Shown here one piece after another: positions 1 through 5,875 of a stretch of 14,713 nt of DNA. Each line of letters begins with the position of its first letter. Within the stretch, counting starts at the first letter, position 1. Source of the stretch: JBJXGC01 sp046154545. Lineage in GTDB: Bacteria > Chloroflexota > Dehalococcoidia > Tepidiformales > Tepidiformaceae. The notes below the pieces were generated by a model. It did not search any database. It saw nothing but the letters and a program-made list of their open reading frames with translations, and was not told where the DNA came from. The stretch covers positions 1 through 14,713 of the forward strand of contig JBJXGC010000031.1 of the NCBI GenBank assembly GCA_046154545.1, given 5' to 3'. The position numbers and the translations under genes were made by a program.

Positions 1-10
1 CGGCCCTCCC

Positions 11-796
11 ATGCTGATGCGCCGGATTATTCCCTGTTTCGATGTCAATAACGGTCGCGTGGTCAAGGGCGTGTCGTTTGTCGAGCTACGCGACGCCGGC
101 GACCCCGTCGAACTCGCCCGGCTTTACGACCGCGAAGGCGCCGACGAACTCGTCTTCCTCGATATCACCGCCTCCTCGGACGACCGCGCCACCGTTTACG
201 ACATGGTGGCCGCGACGGCCGACCAGGTCTTCATCCCGTTCACGGTCGGGGGCGGCATCCGCAGCGCCAGCGACATGAAGATCATGCTCGAACTCGGGGC
301 CGACAAGGTCAGTATCAACACCTCGGCCATCCAGACGCCGGACCTCATCAACGAGGGCGCCTACCGCTTCGGCAGCCAATGCATCGTGGTCGCCATCGAC
401 GCCCGGGCCGTGCCCGGGAAGGCCGGCCAGTGGGAGGTCTACACGCACGGCGGCCGCAAACCCGCCGGCCTCGACGCCGTCGCCTGGGCAAAAGACGCGG
501 CGGCTCGTGGTGCCGGCGAGCTGCTCGTCACGAGCATGGATACCGACGGGCACAAGACCGGCTACGACCTCCCCATGCTGCGCGCGATCAGCGAGGCCGT
601 GACCGTGCCCGTGGTCGCCTCGGGCGGCGCCGGCGGCCCCGCGCACATGGCCGCCGCCCTCACGGACGGCAAGGCGGACGCCGTCCTGGCCGCCAGCATC
701 TTCCATTTCGGGACCTACTCCATCCGCCAGGTCAAAGAGTACCTGGCGGGCGCCGGGATCCCCGTCCGTCTCGAGAGCTCCGCTGACCATCCCTAG
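11..796 (+). CDS. hisF: Imidazole glycerol phosphate synthase, cyclase subunit HisF
   Basis: HisF is the cyclase half of IGP synthase. It takes ammonia from the HisH glutaminase and converts PRFAR to imidazole glycerol phosphate and AICAR in histidine synthesis, in the cytoplasm. The 261-residue protein is a full (beta/alpha)8 barrel, near the usual 250-258. Starting at position 11 puts the two catalytic aspartates exactly at D11 (IIPCFD) and D130 (VVAID), the canonical numbering, which supports this start. Phosphate-binding glycine motifs are visible at GGGIRS (80-85) and VVASGGAGG near residue 200. Only ten bases precede the ATG, so the ribosome site cannot be judged; M3 is an alternative. 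It is followed 82 bp later by hisI in the same direction, consistent with the end of a his operon whose earlier genes lie outside the window. Confidence 0.97.
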   Translation: MLMRRIIPCFDVNNGRVVKGVSFVELRDAGDPVELARLYDREGADELVFLDITASSDDRATVYDMVAATADQVFIPFTVGGGIRSASDMKIMLELGADKVSINTSAIQTPDLINEGAYRFGSQCIVVAIDARAVPGKAGQWEVYTHGGRKPAGLDAVAWAKDAAARGAGELLVTSMDTDGHKTGYDLPMLRAISEAVTVPVVASGGAGGPAHMAAALTDGKADAVLAASIFHFGTYSIRQVKEYLAGAGIPVRLESSADHP

Positions 797-827
797 CCGG
801 GCCGCGCCCGCGGGCGTGTGACCCGGC
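796..827 (+). other. GC-rich hairpin at hisF stop codon
   Basis: A strong potential RNA hairpin begins at the last base of the hisF stop codon. The outer arms GCCGGG (796-801) and CCCGGC (822-827) enclose a perfect 12-bp palindrome (805-816, CGCCCG/CGGGCG). No T-run follows, so it is not a classic intrinsic terminator. It may slow the polymerase, protect the hisF 3' end, or partly uncouple hisI from hisF. The fold is seen; the role is inferred. Confidence 0.35.
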
Positions 828-878
828 GCGACGAAACGCCGATACCGCTGGTACGTTGAACCAACACGGAGGAACACC

Positions 879-1223
879 ATGAGCGAAGTCTCGACCATAG
901 CCTTTGATCCCCAGGGCCTTATCCCAACCGTCGTCCAGGACGCCGATACGAATGAGGTCCTCGTCCTCGCCTGGATGAACCGCGAGTCGATCGCCCACAG
1001 CTACAAGACTGGCCACGTCACCTTCTGGAGCCGGAGCAGGGACGAACTCTGGGAGAAGGGCGCCACAAGCGGCAACTGGCTCAACCTGGTGAGCATCCAC
1101 AAGAACTGCGAAGCGAACTCTTTTCTGGTCAAGGCGCGGCCCGTGGGCCCCACCTGCCACACCAACAACAACTCCTGCTACTACCGGGAGTTCGACCCCG
1201 CCGCCGACCTCGCCGGAGACTAA
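879..1223 (+). CDS. hisI: Phosphoribosyl-AMP cyclohydrolase HisI
   Basis: HisI opens the purine ring of phosphoribosyl-AMP, the third step of histidine synthesis; it is a Zn-dependent cytoplasmic dimer. The 114-residue protein is a stand-alone cyclohydrolase with no HisE domain fused. The family blocks are clear: an LIPTVVQD..VLVLAWMN start, WSRSRDELWEKG near 50-61, and the Zn ligands C77, C93 and C100 with the family spacing of 16 and 7. The Mg-binding DCDxD motif is N76-C77-E78-A79-N80, so the Zn cysteine is kept while the three metal aspartates are Asn, Glu and Asn. I recall NCExN as a variant in some other bacteria, so the enzyme is probably active. The start is fixed by GGAGG at 868-872, six bases before ATG. 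It follows hisF and is almost contiguous with the reductase gene downstream. Confidence 0.96.
   Translation: MSEVSTIAFDPQGLIPTVVQDADTNEVLVLAWMNRESIAHSYKTGHVTFWSRSRDELWEKGATSGNWLNLVSIHKNCEANSFLVKARPVGPTCHTNNNSCYYREFDPAADLAGD
1215..1218 (+). promoter_or_regulatory. Shine-Dalgarno placing a CTG start at 1225
   Basis: GGAG lies inside the last codons of hisI, six bases before CTG at 1225, which is in frame with the RibD-type reductase. The spacing matches the other clear starts here (hisI, the thiolase at 4508 and the CBS protein, all six bases). No similar purine run precedes the in-frame GTG at 1282. This supports CTG as the real initiation codon. Confidence 0.5.
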
Positions 1224-1224
1224 C

Positions 1225-1956
1225 CTGAAACCGGACTACACCTCCCTCGACCTGCCCGCTCCGCCTGGCGACCGGCCCTACGTGCTCCTCAATATGGTCA
1301 TGTCGGCGGACGGCAAGGTGGTGGTCGAGGGCACGGAGCAGGGCATCGGCTCGACGGTCGACCAGCGTCTCATGCGGGAGATCCGCGTGAACGCGGATGT
1401 CGTCCTCAACGGCGCCGGGACGCTCCGTCTGAGCGGCGCCTCTCCCCGCCTGGGTGGCGACGCGGCGCTCGAAGAGCTGCGTCTCAAACGGGACAAGACG
1501 CGATTCCCAATTGGGGCAACCCTGTCCCGGACGGGAGACCTCCCGCTTGAGCGTATCTTCTTCACGGCCCGCGACTTCGAGGCCGTCGTCTATCTCTCCA
1601 GCGATGTGCCCGCAGCGAAGCGGGAGGCGATCACGGCAACCGGCCGCCCCGTGGTGCTCCTCCCACCCGGGCAGGAGGTGGGCGCGATGCTTCGCCACAT
1701 GCGCCGCGAGCTTGGCGCCGCGGTCCTGCTCCTCGAGGGTGGGCCTTCGCTGAACGCCCAGTTCTTCGCGCTCGACGCCATCGACGAGTTCTTCCTCACC
1801 CTCGGGCCGGTGATCATCGGCGGGCGGGACACCCTCACGGCGGTCGAAGGCGAGGCGCCGTTCCCAAAGGAGACGATGAAGCGCCTGGCATTGCTCTCCG
1901 CCATCCCCAATGAGACTACTGGAGAAGTCTATGTCCGCTACCGCGTCCGCCACTAA
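1225..1956 (+). CDS. RibD C-terminal/dihydrofolate reductase-like NADPH reductase
   Basis: The protein belongs to the RibD_C reductase family, whose known members reduce the ribosylamino-pyrimidine intermediate of riboflavin synthesis, or related pterin/pyrimidine substrates, with NADPH. With a CTG start it has 243 residues. Seen: the first strand RPYVLLNMVMSADGK (17-31), GAGTL (63-67), the nucleotide-binding LEGGPSLN (170-177) and GPVIIGG (194-200). There is no N-terminal deaminase domain, so it is a single-domain reductase, and its exact substrate cannot be told. An ordinary GTG start at 1282 is possible but has no ribosome site and would cut residues just before the first strand, including the RPY of the conserved block. 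The gene starts two bases after the hisI stop and its end overlaps the next gene by 26 bp, so hisI, this gene and the next are probably co-transcribed. Confidence 0.85.
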   Translation: MKPDYTSLDLPAPPGDRPYVLLNMVMSADGKVVVEGTEQGIGSTVDQRLMREIRVNADVVLNGAGTLRLSGASPRLGGDAALEELRLKRDKTRFPIGATLSRTGDLPLERIFFTARDFEAVVYLSSDVPAAKREAITATGRPVVLLPPGQEVGAMLRHMRRELGAAVLLLEGGPSLNAQFFALDAIDEFFLTLGPVIIGGRDTLTAVEGEAPFPKETMKRLALLSAIPNETTGEVYVRYRVRH

Positions 1957-2527
1957 ACTGGTACGGGTGTCGCGTGTTGCTGTCCTCCTGGTCCTGGCCG
2001 GCGTCGCCGCCATCCTGGCGGCCGGTGGCGCCACAGCTCAGCGCGAGCCGCCGCTGCCGGTGCGGGCCGTGATCCCGATGATCGCGGCGGATAGCGCCGT
2101 CAGCGCCGGCTCGGCGGCCCTCGCGCTGGCGGAGAGGCGCTGGGCGGCTTCGGGTATCGATGGCTACGGCATGACCGTCACGATCGCCCGGTTCGGCCCC
2201 CTGGAGACCCATCGTGTTGTCGTCCAGGGCGAGGCGCTGGTATCGGCCGAAAGCGTTTGCACCCTTGGCGAGGTGCTGCGGGCCTGCGGCTCTGTGGATT
2301 ACGACCGCCTGACCGTACCCGGCCTGTTCGCCTTCATCCGCGCCCGGCTCACCGGGGCCGAAGCTGCCCCCGCGCCGCCGCCCGGGATACCCGGCCAGCC
2401 CTTCGTCGATGTCACCTACGACCCGCTCACCGGCCGCGCAGCCGAGGTGGCCTGGGGCCTGCGCGGCGTCGCCGATATCGGCGAGCGAATGACCGTGACC
2501 GGTTTTACCGTGTTCTCCCGCCGCTGA
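1931..2527 (+). CDS. Exported DUF6174-like protein
   Basis: This 198-residue protein of unknown function has a basic N-terminus, a hydrophobic segment (about residues 10-28, rich in V, L and A) and an ATA-Q site typical of signal peptidase I, so it is probably secreted or periplasm/cell-wall facing. The mature part begins as a proline-rich stretch and then an ALAERRWAASGIDGYGMTVTI block that resembles the DUF6174 family start (a helix ending in W, followed by a Y-containing strand); this match is from memory. A Pro/Ala linker (about residues 145-158) and a second strand-rich block with FVDVTYDPLTGR follow. Two cysteines (in VCTLGEVLRACG) could form a disulfide. ATG 1931 was chosen because GGAG at 1921-1924 sits six bases before it; ATG 1910 lies seven codons earlier in frame and lacks such a site. 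Confidence 0.72.
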   Translation: MSATASATKLVRVSRVAVLLVLAGVAAILAAGGATAQREPPLPVRAVIPMIAADSAVSAGSAALALAERRWAASGIDGYGMTVTIARFGPLETHRVVVQGEALVSAESVCTLGEVLRACGSVDYDRLTVPGLFAFIRARLTGAEAAPAPPPGIPGQPFVDVTYDPLTGRAAEVAWGLRGVADIGERMTVTGFTVFSRR

Positions 2528-2550
2528 CGCCCGGGCTGGGAGTCACGGCG

Positions 2551-2573
2551 GCGTGGCCGGCCGCCGGCCGCGC
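2551..2573 (+). terminator. Perfect 10-bp GC hairpin after the exported-protein gene
   Basis: Arms GCGTGGCCGG (2551-2560) and CCGGCCGCGC (2564-2573) pair along ten positions with one T-G wobble and a CCG loop. It lies 23 bp after the stop at 2527 and six bases before the weak AGGA site of the oxidoreductase gene. No T-run follows, so it could be a terminator-like pause, a 3'-end stabiliser, or a structure affecting translation of the next gene. Confidence 0.35.
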
Positions 2574-2591
2574 GGCGTAGGATGTGCCCTC

Positions 2592-3470
2592 ATGAGTGCA
2601 CCAGTGGCGGTCGGTCTTGTCGGCGCCGGGCCGTGGGCGGGCATGGTGCACGCTCCCGTGCTGGCGGCCGGGCCGGAGACGCGCCTCGCCGGCATCTGGG
2701 CACGCCGTCCAGAGGCGGCCCGCGACCTGGCCGCGAAGCACGGCGCACCAGTCTTCGCCCGTTACGAAGAGCTGTTGGATGCCTGCGAGGCGGTCGCCTT
2801 CTCGATCGCCCCGGCTGCCCAACCTGAGTACGCGATCACCGCCGCCCGCGCCGGCAAGGCGCTCCTCCTCGAAAAACCGCTGGCGGACACGCTCGAAGGG
2901 GCCGAGCGCCTGGCCGCCGCGGTGCGCGAGGCTGGGGTCCCCTCGATGCTCATGCTCTCCTATCGGTTCGGGTCGCACGTCCGGGCCTTCCTCGAACGTG
3001 CTGCCGATTTTGGCGCCGTGGCGGGCCGTGCAACCTTCCTCGGCGGCGGCTTCCTCCCGGGGAGTCCCTTCGCGACCGGATGGCGGCTCGAACAGGGCGC
3101 ACTCCTCGACCTCGGCCCTCACATGATCGACCTGATGGAGGCCACGCTCGGCCCGGTCGCCGCCATCGAGGCCGCCGGCGCGCTCAAGGTCGTCAACCTC
3201 CTCCTCAGGCACGAATCCGGGGCGACCTCGACCGTCGCGCTCTCAGGGGCGCTGCCCTTCAACCCGGCGAAGGTCACGATCGACCTCTATGGCCCTGGCG
3301 GCGAACTCTCGGTCGATGCCCTTGCGGGCGGGAGCTTCCTCGAGACCTTCGCCACCGTCCGCCGCGAGTTCGCCGCCACCGTCCGCTCAGGCCGCCCGCA
3401 CGCCCTCGACGCCGAACGGGGTCTGCACCTGCAACGCCTCATCGCTACCGCCACCGCTCAGCTGGCGTGA
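2592..3470 (+). CDS. Gfo/Idh/MocA-family NAD(P)-dependent oxidoreductase
   Basis: Members of this family oxidise or reduce sugar, inositol or related alcohol substrates with NAD(P). The 292-residue protein has an N-terminal Rossmann fold beginning AVGLVGAGPWAG (glycines at 8, 11, 13 and 17) and the family hallmark EKP at 94-96 with the conserved Lys95. A C-terminal alpha/beta domain with LLDLGPHMIDLMEA carries the Asp/His pair expected near the active site. It is somewhat shorter than the usual 330-390, with a compact C-terminal domain. ATG 2592 starts the first strand directly; an earlier in-frame GTG at 2553 lies inside a hairpin and is unlikely. AGGA at 2579-2582 is a weak ribosome site. 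The substrate is unknown. It converges with the HepT-like gene, with only 27 bp between the stops. Confidence 0.93.
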   Translation: MSAPVAVGLVGAGPWAGMVHAPVLAAGPETRLAGIWARRPEAARDLAAKHGAPVFARYEELLDACEAVAFSIAPAAQPEYAITAARAGKALLLEKPLADTLEGAERLAAAVREAGVPSMLMLSYRFGSHVRAFLERAADFGAVAGRATFLGGGFLPGSPFATGWRLEQGALLDLGPHMIDLMEATLGPVAAIEAAGALKVVNLLLRHESGATSTVALSGALPFNPAKVTIDLYGPGGELSVDALAGGSFLETFATVRREFAATVRSGRPHALDAERGLHLQRLIATATAQLA

Positions 3471-3497
3471 GTTCCGGAAAGCGATGGGCGGTCCGCC

Positions 3498-3977
3498 TCA
3501 GTTCGCGGCTTCGCCAAGTACGCGTGCGAAGCGCTCCACTTCGTCGCGTACCACCACGAATCGGTCCAGGGATTCGGCGTGCGCCCGGACCATACTGACG
3601 TCGAGCTGGTTGAAGTAGAGATTGCGGATGCGGTGACGAAACCGGCGCAGGTCGTCCAGATAGGCAAACGACGCCTTTGTGATGACCTCTGGCCGTCGCC
3701 CCGGCAAGGCCACCGCCACCTGCTCAAGGAGGTCACGGTGCCATGCGGACCCAGCGGGGGTAACCTCGTCCACCATCTCCGCGATGAGTTGGAAGATCCG
3801 GTCGAGCCCGGTGTACAGGTCCTCAACCGCGGCGGCGACGGCTTCCCAGATGAAGATCTCGTCCTCCGAGTGGGGGGCGCGGGCGAGGCCGTCCCGGATG
3901 TGGGTGATGACCGGGTCCAGCTCGGCGAGGTCGCGGAGAATCCGCTGCGCGGCAACCATCCAACGCTCAGTCACCAT
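3498..3977 (-). CDS. HEPN-domain HepT-like protein, probable RNase toxin of a TA pair
   Basis: This 159-residue all-helical protein pairs with the nucleotidyltransferase gene, and their reading frames overlap by 11 bp (3967-3977), a typical HEPN/MNT layout. In characterised HepT/MntA systems HepT is an RNase that uses an RX4-6H motif, and MntA silences it by adding AMP to a nearby Tyr (RX4HXY). Here the matching stretch near residues 110-121 reads FRHRIRNLY: Arg114, Asn119 where His is expected, and Tyr121. The putative AMP-accepting Tyr is kept while the catalytic His is Asn (codon AAT, 3621-3623 complement). His115, next to Arg114, might substitute. The protein may be a weak or inactive RNase, or belong to a HepT-like branch with a different active site. 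Start ATG 3977 lies within the end of the partner gene. Confidence 0.8.
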   Translation of the reverse strand: MVTERWMVAAQRILRDLAELDPVITHIRDGLARAPHSEDEIFIWEAVAAAVEDLYTGLDRIFQLIAEMVDEVTPAGSAWHRDLLEQVAVALPGRRPEVITKASFAYLDDLRRFRHRIRNLYFNQLDVSMVRAHAESLDRFVVVRDEVERFARVLGEAAN

Positions 3978-4377
3978 GAATCTCGACCCCTTCCGCCTCG
4001 GCGGCCTCGATGAACGCGCCGCTCATCTCCTCGGCGGCCAGGACATCCAGGGCGAGGTGGCCGGGCCGATGGCGCTCAACCGATAGGTCGGCCATGGCCG
4101 CGAGACGCAGGCTCTCGGGGATGCCGTAGGCGAGGATATCGACATCCGACCACGGCGTGAAATCTCCACGGGCGAGCGATCCGAACAGGACGACCCGGGT
4201 CGCGCCGAACTGCTGCCGCAGGGTGCGAGCGGTCGCGCGGGCGAGTGCCCACGCCTCCGCCCTACGCCGTTCGAGGGCGAGAGCGGCCTCCCGCTCAAGG
4301 CCAACGAGGTTCGCCCGCATCTCGGCCACCACCAGTTCACGCTCAGCGGCGGTCATCTCGATCACGTGCTTCCCCAT
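3967..4377 (-). CDS. Minimal nucleotidyltransferase, probable MntA-like antitoxin
   Basis: This 136-residue protein has the nucleotidyltransferase signature GSLARG (66-71) followed by SDVD (77-80) and a third acidic residue in LALDVL (D111). The metal triad D78, D80, D111 is therefore complete, and the enzyme could transfer AMP from ATP. In known pairs it modifies and neutralises the HEPN partner encoded downstream. Before the catalytic core are about 60 residues of charged helix, longer than in minimal MNT proteins, which may serve partner binding. ATG 4377 has no clear Shine-Dalgarno, but a -10-like GACAAT ends eight bases before it, so a leaderless mRNA is possible; M8 (4356) is an alternative start. 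The gene is divergent from the thiolase module. Confidence 0.87.
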   Translation of the reverse strand: MGKHVIEMTAAERELVVAEMRANLVGLEREAALALERRRAEAWALARATARTLRQQFGATRVVLFGSLARGDFTPWSDVDILAYGIPESLRLAAMADLSVERHRPGHLALDVLAAEEMSGAFIEAAEAEGVEIHGD

Positions 4378-4385
4378 CGCGAGTC

Positions 4386-4414
4386 ATTGTCGCCGCGCGA
4401 CGGGCGCCCGTCAC
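4386..4414 (-). promoter_or_regulatory. Candidate promoter of the HEPN/MNT pair
   Basis: Read on the minus strand, GTGACG (4414-4409) and GACAAT (4391-4386) are separated by 17 bp, a sigma-70-like arrangement. Transcription would begin at or within a base or two of ATG 4377, which fits the lack of a ribosome site there. The hexamers are only moderate matches. Confidence 0.33.
4399..4412. promoter_or_regulatory. Perfect 14-bp palindrome, possible operator (MNT side)
   Basis: GACGGGCGCCCGTC is a perfect inverted repeat that starts at the third base of the candidate minus-strand -35 box. A dimeric repressor bound here would block that promoter; autoregulation by the TA pair is one option. In GC-rich DNA such repeats can arise by chance, so the evidence is its position. 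Confidence 0.38.
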
Positions 4415-4434
4415 CTCGCTCGGGAGGCCGATGG

Positions 4435-4464
4435 TTGGCGAACGTTCGCCGGCTGGCCTATGCT
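4435..4464 (+). promoter_or_regulatory. Candidate sigma-70 promoter of the thiolase module
   Basis: TTGGCG (4435-4440) and TATGCT (4459-4464) are separated by 18 bp. Transcription would start near 4471, giving a leader of about 37 bases with GGAG at 4498-4501, six bases before ATG 4508. It is the only good promoter seen ahead of the thiolase genes. Confidence 0.5.
4437..4450. promoter_or_regulatory. Perfect 14-bp palindrome, possible operator (thiolase side)
   Basis: GGCGAACGTTCGCC is a perfect inverted repeat overlapping the -35 box of the thiolase promoter from its third base. Its position is that of a repressor site. No regulator gene is adjacent, so the binding protein is unknown. It is 38 bp centre to centre from the other palindrome in this gap. 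Confidence 0.45.
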
Positions 4465-4507
4465 CCGGCATACGAGACCGTAGCGGGGCCGCGGACTGGA
4501 GAATCCA

Positions 4508-5686
4508 ATGGAAACCATCAGAGACAGGGTCGCCATCATCGGCATGGGGACCACCAAAGTGGGCGAACGCTGGGACTGCGGCGTCGATGAACTCCTCACC
4601 GAGGCCTGTGGCGAAGCGATCGCCGACGCGAAGATCGATCCATCGGAGATCCAGGCCGGGTACGTCGGCGGCGTCTCGGCGACGAGCACCCTCAACCGCG
4701 TCCTCGGGCTCGACTACATCCCCGTCTCAGGCATCGAAAACGCCTGCTCCACCGGCGGCGATGTCTTCCGCAACGCCGCCTACGCCGTCGCCAGCGGCAT
4801 GTACGACATCGTCATCGCGGCCGCCGCGGGCAAGCAGAAAGACGCCGGCACGACCGGCATCGACATGGCCGGCGACCCTTCGACCGTTGGCATGGAGGCG
4901 ATGATCCACAACGGCTCGGTCCCCCGCCACTTTGCCCTCTACGCCACCCGCTACATGCACCACTACGGCTACACCTTCGACGAGCTGAAGCGCACCCTCG
5001 CGAAGATCGCCGTAAAGAACCACAAGCACGGGACCATGAACCCGAAGGCCCACTTCCAGAAGGAGATCACGCTCGAGGACGCCATCAACGCGCCCTTCAT
5101 CGCCTGGCCCCTGGGACTCTACGACTGCTGCGCGAACATCGACGGCGGCGCCTGCGCCATCCTCACGACCCCCGAGATCGCGAAGCGCTTCCGCGACGAC
5201 TACGTCCTCGTCAAGGGGATCGGCCTCGCCAGTGGCTGGCGCGAAGGGCGGATGTCGCAGAAATACAACTTCACGATGTTCCCCGAGAACGTCCTCGCTT
5301 CGCAGCAGGCCTATGCCCAGGCCGGGATCAAGGATCCCGTCGCTGAACTCTCGCACGTCCAGCTCCACGATGCCTTCACCGTGAACGAGCTCGTCGATTA
5401 CGAGGACGTTGGCCTCGCTCCCCGCGGGCAGGGCCCGCGGCTCGTGGACGAGGGCTTCTTCGAACTCGACGGCAAGATCCCCGTGAACACGGACGGCGGC
5501 CTGAAGTGTACTGGCCACCCCGTCATGGCCACGGGCCTGAAACAGCTCGCCGAGTCCTATCACCAGGTCCAGGGCACGGCCGGCAAGCGCCAGCTCAAGA
5601 ACGTCCGCTACAGCCTCGCCCACAGCCAGGGTGGCCTCACCGGCTCGTTCTCGACCGTCGTCACCATCCTCGGCCCACGGGATTAG
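4508..5686 (+). CDS. SCPx/archaeal-type thiolase (acetyl-CoA acetyltransferase-like)
   Basis: Thiolases of this type make or cleave a 3-oxoacyl-CoA through a Cys-bound acyl intermediate. The 392-residue protein has both halves of the thiolase fold. The nucleophile is C80 in ENACSTGG. H287 lies in HDAFTVNE, H337 in the GHP of GGLKCTGHPVMATG, and H372 in AHSQGG replaces the C-terminal Cys of classical thiolases, as in SCP2/SCPx and archaeal enzymes. It should therefore be active. Archaeal relatives work in a complex with a DUF35 protein and HMG-CoA synthase; here the only DUF35 domain is fused to the HMGCS-like protein at 8647. The start has GGAG six bases upstream and its own promoter. A 189-bp spacer separates it from the next gene of the module. 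The substrate cannot be read from the sequence. Confidence 0.93.
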   Translation: METIRDRVAIIGMGTTKVGERWDCGVDELLTEACGEAIADAKIDPSEIQAGYVGGVSATSTLNRVLGLDYIPVSGIENACSTGGDVFRNAAYAVASGMYDIVIAAAAGKQKDAGTTGIDMAGDPSTVGMEAMIHNGSVPRHFALYATRYMHHYGYTFDELKRTLAKIAVKNHKHGTMNPKAHFQKEITLEDAINAPFIAWPLGLYDCCANIDGGACAILTTPEIAKRFRDDYVLVKGIGLASGWREGRMSQKYNFTMFPENVLASQQAYAQAGIKDPVAELSHVQLHDAFTVNELVDYEDVGLAPRGQGPRLVDEGFFELDGKIPVNTDGGLKCTGHPVMATGLKQLAESYHQVQGTAGKRQLKNVRYSLAHSQGGLTGSFSTVVTILGPRD

Positions 5687-5712
5687 CCGGCCGATGCCGC
5701 GGGAGGCAGGTA

Positions 5713-5725
5713 TGGCTGGCAGCCA
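5713..5725. repeat. 13-bp palindrome in the thiolase spacer
   Basis: TGGCTG (5713-5718) and CAGCCA (5720-5725) form a perfect inverted repeat around a single G, 26 bp after the first thiolase stop. The one-base centre makes a tight RNA hairpin unlikely, so a protein site or chance are the options. The rest of the 5687-5875 gap holds the repeat at 5763-5800 and no convincing gene. Confidence 0.3.
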
Positions 5726-5762
5726 GGGCGGGATGAAAGTGTCCTCCTCAGAACACCGCACT

Positions 5763-5800
5763 CCCTCGCCCGCCGCAGCGGGAGAGGGCCGGGGTGAGGG
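5763..5800 (+). repeat. REP-like CCCTC/GAGGG intergenic repeat with hairpin
   Basis: The arms CCCTC-g-CCCGC (5763-5773) and GCGGG-a-GAGGG (5778-5788) pair with one G/A mismatch around a CGCA loop, followed by ccGGGGTGAGGG (5789-5800). This pattern, a CCCTC..GAGGG stem followed by GGGGTGAGGG, is a short intergenic repeat I recognise from many unrelated GC-rich bacterial genomes. It lies in the gap between two thiolase genes and could affect mRNA stability or read-through. Other copies would lie outside this window. Confidence 0.58.
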
Positions 5801-5875
5801 CCGGGACGGCCAGGCGGAGCCCAACGCCTACCACAAGCGTACAGGCGGCGACATGATTTCAGACGAGAGGCTCGC

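Noticed and set aside
2553..2591. Earlier GTG start for the Gfo/Idh oxidoreductase
   Set aside because: It falls inside the 2551-2573 hairpin, has no ribosome site, and adds Arg-rich residues before the conserved first strand.
4727..5824. 365-codon minus-strand frame opposite the first thiolase
   Set aside because: Antisense composition without any recognisable domain; the thiolase motifs are on the plus strand.
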